DNA of 26,738 bases from JAADHU01 sp964446495 (GTDB lineage Bacteria; Pseudomonadota; Gammaproteobacteria; Steroidobacterales; Woeseiaceae). Under the pieces are notes generated by a model, which was not told the DNA's origin, did no database searches, and was given only the letters and a program-made list of their open reading frames with translations. Shown here in pieces: positions 22,217 to 26,738 of this stretch. The stretch spans positions 1-26,738 of the forward strand of contig CAYUOY010000039.1 of NCBI GenBank assembly GCA_964446495.1. The letters run 5' to 3'. Both the position numbers and the translations under genes were made by a program. The first letter of the stretch is position 1, and every line of letters begins with the position of its first letter.

Positions 22217-24349
22217 TCAGGTTTTGCGTCGGACCGTCATAACGTTCGGCAATTGTTCCAGGCGACTGATCACCCGGCTGAGTGCGGGCAAGCCGCTGAC
22301 CGAAACGCTCAGATCCATAATCGCCTCCATGCGTTGCTTGTCGGACTTCGTGCGCAATGCCGTCACCGCTACTTTTTCATCGGCAAGCACATTGCTGATG
22401 TCGCGAAGAAGTCCCTGGCGGTCGTAAGCTTCAATCAGTAAATCGGCGGGATAGGAGGCATCCGACGCTGCACCCCAACTGACTTCAATAACACGCTCGG
22501 GGCTGGACACATTGAGGTGCAGAAAATTTCCACAGTCCTCGCGGTGAATGCTCACGCCGCGCATCCGCGTGATATAACCAACAATGTTTTCCGGTGGCAC
22601 CGGATTGCAGCAACGGGCGAAACTGCACATAAGATCGCCAACACCCTGTACGACGATCTGGTTGGATGTACCGCCGGTCTTTTTTCTTTTCGTGGTGCGG
22701 CGAAACTGATCAATAGGGTCTCTCGGGCGCAGTAACTGTACCGCTCTTGCAATCGCAGCCACAGTGACATCTCCGGCACCCAGCGCCACACATAAGCTCT
22801 CCGCGTCACTGGCGTTCATCTGCCGTGCAATGTCCTCAAACGGAATGTCCCTGGCATTGAGTCGACCAAGCTCGCGGTCGAGAACATCCCGTCCCTGTTT
22901 CTGGTTCTGTTCCTTGTCCTGCAGGCGAAACCAGTTGCGCAACTTGGTTCGACTTCGGGAAGAAGCCAGGTAACCCAATTGTGGATTCAACCAGTCACGA
23001 CTTGGCTTGGCGTTCTTCCCGGTAATGATTTCGATCTTGTCGCCATTTTTAATCCGATAGGTCAGCGGTACGATGCGGCCATTGACCTTGGCACCGCGGC
23101 AGCGATGACCGACTTGCGTATGCACGTGATAGGCGAAATCCAGCGGCGTGGCGTTCTCCGTCAATTCGACCACATCGCCTTTTGGACTGACCGCGTAGAC
23201 CCGATCTTCGAGGACATCTTCGCGGATTTGCTCGAGCAGATCGCTTTCCTTATTCGACGGATCGAGAAGTCGTCGCAGGTAATTAATTTTGCGGTCGAAT
23301 GCCGCACCGGTACCGCTGCCCTCCTTGTAACGCCAATGGGCTGCAACCCCGAGTTCGGCGTGTCGGTGCATATCATAGGTGCGGATCTGCACTTCAAGGA
23401 TTTTTCCATCCTTGCCAGTTACCGCGGTGTGCAGCGATTCGTAATCATTCTTTTTGGGGTTGGCGATGTAGTCGTCGAACTCACCCGGCAAATAGGCCCA
23501 GAGGCGGTGCACAACCCCCAGTGCCGCATAGCATTGCGCCACGTCGTGCACCAGTATGCGTACCGCCCGCACATCGAATATTTGCTCAATGCCGCCGTCC
23601 TTGCGCTGCATTTTCCGCCAGATGCTGTAGATATGTTTCGGTCGCCCGTTGACTTCCGCTTCGATGCCCTCCGACTTCAGTTCCGTTCGCAATGTTGAGC
23701 AAACGCTTTCGATGAAGCGCTCGCGCTCTGTGCGTTTTTCATTGAGTGATTTGGCAATAAACTGATAGGTCTCTACCTCGAGATAGCGAAAGGCCAGATC
23801 CTCAAGTTCCCATTTCAGTTGCCACACGCCGAGACGATTCGCAAGTGGCGCATAAATTTCCCTGGTCTCGATCGCCATGCGTTTCTGCTCAGCCGCAGGA
23901 GCGGATTTAGCGCGACGCATCCGATCCAGCTGCTCCGCGATGCGTATCAGCATCAGGCGCGGGTCCGATACGACGGACAGCAGCATCTTGCGCAAGGTTT
24001 CGGATTGTTGAGTGGCGAGGGCCTCACCGGGTGCCCAGTCATCGGACAGAGAAAATCGACTTAACTGCACCAGTTGTGCCGCCGGTTTTTCAAGGTCCGC
24101 GATGGCAGTGCCGGCAAATTTCGGCAGGTCGGGTAGTTCGATCCTCAACAGCGGATAAATCAGAATTGTGGCTTGCAGGGACTGTGACAGTTCCAACGGC
24201 TGAACGATCTCCAGGATGGCTTCTCCCTCCGCGATGGCGGTTCTGGCCTCCGTGCTGGCGGGGATTCGTTGCAGGAATTCCCGTGCCGCAGCGACGAGAG
24301 CATTGCCAGTGGAATTGCGGCGGGTATTTTCCGATGCGGTACTTGTCAT
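22217..24349 (-). CDS. relA: GTP pyrophosphokinase RelA ((p)ppGpp synthetase)
   Basis: A 710-residue stringent-response enzyme that makes pppGpp/ppGpp from GTP/GDP and ATP when uncharged tRNA occupies the ribosome. The N-terminal hydrolase region is degenerate: the HDxxED metal motif is absent. The synthetase domain has FDVRAVRILV (258 on) and YESLHT (303-308), with the acidic EFDD at 290-293, which marks the single-function RelA type. A TGS domain (VYAVSPKGDVVEL...LDFAYHVHT), a conserved-Cys region (CSFARCCNPVPPENIVGYITRMRGVSIHREDC) and a C-terminal ACT/RRM domain follow. A SpoT hydrolase must exist elsewhere. The gene is divergent from yebC, with 86 bp between them. Confidence 0.95.
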   Translation of the reverse strand: MTSTASENTRRNSTGNALVAAAREFLQRIPASTEARTAIAEGEAILEIVQPLELSQSLQATILIYPLLRIELPDLPKFAGTAIADLEKPAAQLVQLSRFSLSDDWAPGEALATQQSETLRKMLLSVVSDPRLMLIRIAEQLDRMRRAKSAPAAEQKRMAIETREIYAPLANRLGVWQLKWELEDLAFRYLEVETYQFIAKSLNEKRTERERFIESVCSTLRTELKSEGIEAEVNGRPKHIYSIWRKMQRKDGGIEQIFDVRAVRILVHDVAQCYAALGVVHRLWAYLPGEFDDYIANPKKNDYESLHTAVTGKDGKILEVQIRTYDMHRHAELGVAAHWRYKEGSGTGAAFDRKINYLRRLLDPSNKESDLLEQIREDVLEDRVYAVSPKGDVVELTENATPLDFAYHVHTQVGHRCRGAKVNGRIVPLTYRIKNGDKIEIITGKNAKPSRDWLNPQLGYLASSRSRTKLRNWFRLQDKEQNQKQGRDVLDRELGRLNARDIPFEDIARQMNASDAESLCVALGAGDVTVAAIARAVQLLRPRDPIDQFRRTTKRKKTGGTSNQIVVQGVGDLMCSFARCCNPVPPENIVGYITRMRGVSIHREDCGNFLHLNVSSPERVIEVSWGAASDASYPADLLIEAYDRQGLLRDISNVLADEKVAVTALRTKSDKQRMEAIMDLSVSVSGLPALSRVISRLEQLPNVMTVRRKT

Positions 24350-24435
24350 TCAGCCTGTTTTGCGTGGTGTGCCTAAACTCGATAACCGGTATCATACGCC
24401 CTGATTTTCACTGGCAGGACAATTGGCGCAAAACT

Positions 24436-25185
24436 ATGGCGGGTCACAGTAAATGGGCGAACATACAGCACCGCAAGGGCGCCCAGGACAAAAAGCGCGG
24501 CAAGTTGTTCACGAAGCTGATTCGTGAAATCACCATAGCAGCCCGAGTGGGTGGCGGCGATCTGGCAGCGAATCCGCGGCTGCGACTGGCGGTCGACAAG
24601 GCCAAGGGCCAGAGCATGCCAAAAGACAATATTGAGCGGGCCGTCAAGCGCGGCTCGGGCGAGCTCGATGGCGCCGAATACCATGAGATTCGGTATGAGG
24701 GTTATGGCCCCGGCGGCACGGCTGTTATGGTCGATTGCATGACCGACAACAAGAATCGCTCGGTGGCAGAGGTTCGTCACGCCTTTTCGAAGTTTGGTGG
24801 CAACCTGGGTGCCGATGGGTCGGTCAACTACCTGTTCAATCATGTTGGCTTACTGAGCTATCCATCCGGCAGCGATGAGGAAGCCATCATGGAGGCGGCT
24901 ATCAATGCCGGCGCGGAAGATATCGAAGTTGACGATGACCAGTCTATCGAGGTATTGACGGAACCGACTGAAATGGAAGCGGTGCGAGACAAAATGCGTG
25001 CGGCGGGTTTCGAACCCGAAGAAAGTGAACTGACCATGCGAGCCACGACCAGTTCGAGCCTGGATCTGAAAGCCGCAAGTTCAATGATCAAATTACTGGA
25101 GATGCTCGAGGATTTGGATGATGTACAGAACGTCTACAGCAATGCGGACATCAGCGAAGAAATTCTGGCACAAATAGAGGTTTAA
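24436..25185 (+). CDS. yebC: YebC/PmpR-family protein
   Basis: A 249-residue YebC-family protein: MAGHSKWANIQHRKGAQDKKRGKLFTK, NPRLRLAVDKAKGQSMPKDNIERAVKRG and YEGYGPGGTAVMVDCMTDNKNRSVAEVRHAFSKFGGNLG are hallmark segments. Family members were first described as DNA-binding regulators (PmpR) and more recently linked to relieving ribosome stalling, so the precise role here is open. The ATG at 24436 matches the conserved N-terminus; the frame is open far upstream, but that part is antisense to relA. The next gene, ruvC, starts one base after the stop, a linkage common in gammaproteobacteria. Confidence 0.96.
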   Translation: MAGHSKWANIQHRKGAQDKKRGKLFTKLIREITIAARVGGGDLAANPRLRLAVDKAKGQSMPKDNIERAVKRGSGELDGAEYHEIRYEGYGPGGTAVMVDCMTDNKNRSVAEVRHAFSKFGGNLGADGSVNYLFNHVGLLSYPSGSDEEAIMEAAINAGAEDIEVDDDQSIEVLTEPTEMEAVRDKMRAAGFEPEESELTMRATTSSSLDLKAASSMIKLLEMLEDLDDVQNVYSNADISEEILAQIEV

Positions 25186-25186
25186 C

Positions 25187-25708
25187 GTGAGTAATCAGCA
25201 ACGCATTTTGGGTATCGACCCGGGCTCCAGATTGACGGGCTTCGGCGTACTCGATTTTGTAGCTGACAAGGCTACCTATGTGGCCAGTGGTGTGATCCAA
25301 AGTATAGATGGTGAGTTCGCGGAACGTCTGAAGGATATCTACAACGCCGTCAGTGAACTGGTTACCGAGTACAGGCCGGATGCGGTCGCTGTTGAAAGTG
25401 TCTTCGTACACAAGAATCCGGGCAGTGCGCTGAAGCTGGGACACGCGAGATCCGCGGCAATTTGCGCGACATTCCATACCAATGCGGTCGTTTTCGAATA
25501 CGCGCCTCGCGAGATCAAACTTGCGGTGGTCGGAACCGGAGCAGCCAGCAAAGAGCAGGTTCAGCACATGGTGGTTTCCATACTCAAGCTTGAGGGTTCG
25601 CCAGCTCCCGATGCGGCAGATGCGCTGGCAACCGCACTCTGTCACGGGCATCAGCGACGTTTGGGGTCACGCCTCAGCGAGCGCGCAGCGGTAGCGGGGC
25701 GGCGATGA
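25187..25708 (+). CDS. ruvC: Holliday junction endonuclease RuvC
   Basis: A 173-residue resolvase that nicks four-way DNA junctions symmetrically as a dimer. The four acidic metal ligands are in place: D11 (GIDPGS), E70 (VAVESVF), D142 and D145 (APDAADALATAL). Length and order match the family. The GTG start at 25187 is one base after the yebC stop, and the gene end overlaps the ruvA start by four bases (ATGA, 25705-25708), so the three are co-translated. RuvC works with the RuvAB branch-migration motor encoded next. Confidence 0.97.
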   Translation: MSNQQRILGIDPGSRLTGFGVLDFVADKATYVASGVIQSIDGEFAERLKDIYNAVSELVTEYRPDAVAVESVFVHKNPGSALKLGHARSAAICATFHTNAVVFEYAPREIKLAVVGTGAASKEQVQHMVVSILKLEGSPAPDAADALATALCHGHQRRLGSRLSERAAVAGRR

Positions 25709-26295
25709 TCGGGTCATTGCGAGGACGGCTCGCTGACAAGCAGGCTCCGCAGATCATTATTGAGTGCGCGGGGGTTGGCTATGAAGTGGAAACGCCGATG
25801 TCGACCTTTCTCGAGTTACCGGCAATTGGGACGGACATTTTTCTGCGCACCCATCTGCTGGTCAGGGAAGACGCACAGACTTTGTACGGATTCTCGAGCG
25901 AAGATGAGCGCTGGTTGTTTCGAACCTTACTCAAGATAAGTGGCGTCGGAGCGAAGTTGGCACTGGCTATTCTGTCTGCAATGAGCGTCAAGGACTTCGC
26001 ACGTTGCGTGAACCATGAAGATTCGGCGATGCTGGTCAAGATTCCGGGTGTTGGCAAGAAAACGGCGGAACGTCTTATCATCGAAATGCGGGATCGCGTC
26101 AAGGACAGGGTGGCAAGCACACCGAACCAGGTGCGTCTTGCGGGTGCAGCGGATCCTCGTGGCGAGGCGTTCGATGCACTGGTTGCGCTCGGCTATAAAC
26201 CCGTTGAAGTGAAGCGTCTGCTGGCCGGGAGCGGAAGTGATGACGTATCCGCGGAGGACCTGATTCGCCAGGCGCTAAAGCAGGCGGTGAACTGA
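25705..26295 (+). CDS. ruvA: Holliday junction helicase subunit RuvA
   Basis: A 196-residue junction-binding protein that loads RuvB. Domain I is an OB fold (MIGSLRGRLADKQ...LPAIGTDIFLRTHLLVREDAQTLYGF). Domain II carries two helix-hairpin-helix motifs (LKISGVGAKLALAIL and VKIPGVGKKTAERLI). Domain III, the RuvB-binding part, ends the protein (AFDALVALGYKPVEVKRLL). Length is typical. It overlaps ruvC by four bases and is followed one base after its stop by ruvB. Confidence 0.97.
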   Translation: MIGSLRGRLADKQAPQIIIECAGVGYEVETPMSTFLELPAIGTDIFLRTHLLVREDAQTLYGFSSEDERWLFRTLLKISGVGAKLALAILSAMSVKDFARCVNHEDSAMLVKIPGVGKKTAERLIIEMRDRVKDRVASTPNQVRLAGAADPRGEAFDALVALGYKPVEVKRLLAGSGSDDVSAEDLIRQALKQAVN

Positions 26296-26296
26296 C

Positions 26297-26738
26297 GTGG
26301 CAGGTATTGAACATGATCGTCTGACCAGCGCGGTGGCCGTCGAGAACGACCAGGTCTTTGACCGGGCCATTCGCCCCAGGACATTGGCCGACTACCGCGG
26401 CCAGCCCAGCGTAAGGCAGCAAATGGAGATTTTTATCTCGGCTGCGAGGAACCGAAGTGAAGCGCTCGATCATGTCCTGATTTTCGGGCCACCGGGGCTT
26501 GGCAAGACGACCCTTGCACACATTGTCGCCAATGAAATGCAGGTCAACCTGCGCCAGACCTCGGGGCCGGTGCTGGAACGACCGGGTGATCTGGCGGCTT
26601 TGCTAACCAATCTTGAGCCGAACGATGTGTTGTTTATCGATGAGATTCACCGTTTGGGACCCGTGGTCGAAGAAGTGCTGTATCCGGCGATGGAAGATTT
26701 TCAACTCGATATCATGATTGGCGAGGGACCGGCGGCAC
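26297..26738 (+). CDS. ruvB: Holliday junction branch-migration ATPase RuvB (3' end beyond window)
   Basis: The first 147 codons of the RuvB motor, an AAA+ ATPase that drives branch migration with RuvA. A GTG at 26297, one base after the ruvA stop, starts the frame. FDRAIRPRTLADYRGQPSVR (residues 21-40), Walker A GPPGLGKTT (64-72) and Walker B FIDEIH (D115, E116) are intact. The frame runs to the window end without a stop because the gene is cut by the edge. The next part of the family's sequence (MEDFQLDIMIGEGPAA) is just visible. Confidence 0.97.
   Translation, partial: MAGIEHDRLTSAVAVENDQVFDRAIRPRTLADYRGQPSVRQQMEIFISAARNRSEALDHVLIFGPPGLGKTTLAHIVANEMQVNLRQTSGPVLERPGDLAALLTNLEPNDVLFIDEIHRLGPVVEEVLYPAMEDFQLDIMIGEGPAA

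Noticed and set aside
24031..24435. Extended N-terminus for yebC
   Set aside because: The frame is open, but it lies antisense to relA; the conserved YebC N-terminus MAGHSKWANIQ starts at 24436.

Overview
The window looks like chromosomal DNA from a marine or environmental gammaproteobacterium. The evidence is the gene order sucA-sucB-lpd, a RelA of the proteobacterial single-function type, the yebC-ruvC-ruvA-ruvB cluster, lipoproteins and outer-membrane barrel proteins, and an AlkB/rubredoxin alkane-oxidation pair. No species can be named from the sequence alone. Base composition is moderately GC-rich and gene density is high. No rRNA, tRNA, complete insertion sequence or CRISPR array was seen.

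Layout. 1-5283: an EamA permease cut by the window edge, a secreted NTF2-like protein, a lipoprotein, two small conserved proteins bracketed by two related 61-70 bp palindromic elements, and a large M13 metallopeptidase lipoprotein. 5429-8186: a SoFic-like Fic protein and a divergent sulfatase. They are separated by an intergenic region filled by a regular array of 14 GTCGA/TCGAC half-sites. 8217-10358: a leftward run holding a two-gene unit (ribbon-helix-helix-like protein plus an unknown helical protein), then arfB and a PHP-domain protein. 10475-13650: an MFS permease, an outer-membrane barrel protein, a 58-residue microcin-like peptide with a perfect Shine-Dalgarno and a strong terminator, and a CPBP-family membrane protease. 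13765-15155: alkB and rubredoxin. 15485-22182: a DUF5658 membrane protein, the 2-oxoglutarate dehydrogenase operon, and a small membrane protein. 22217-26738: relA on the minus strand, then yebC-ruvC-ruvA-ruvB, with ruvB cut by the window end.

How the genes work together. SucA, SucB and Lpd are the three subunits of one TCA-cycle complex. AlkB and rubredoxin form the terminal part of an alkane hydroxylase; a rubredoxin reductase must be encoded elsewhere. RuvA, RuvB and RuvC process Holliday junctions. ArfB rescues stalled ribosomes.

The most unusual items are: (i) the 235 bp array between fic and the sulfatase gene, which is 3.4 units of 70 bp with every half-site on an exact 10 bp grid; (ii) the unannotated-looking double-glycine-leader peptide at 12631-12807, whose convergent neighbour is a CPBP protease of the kind linked to bacteriocin self-immunity in other bacteria; (iii) the sulfatase, which keeps the formylglycine motif but has lost several otherwise conserved metal and sulfate ligands; and (iv) the pair of palindromic elements around the small zinc-ribbon gene.
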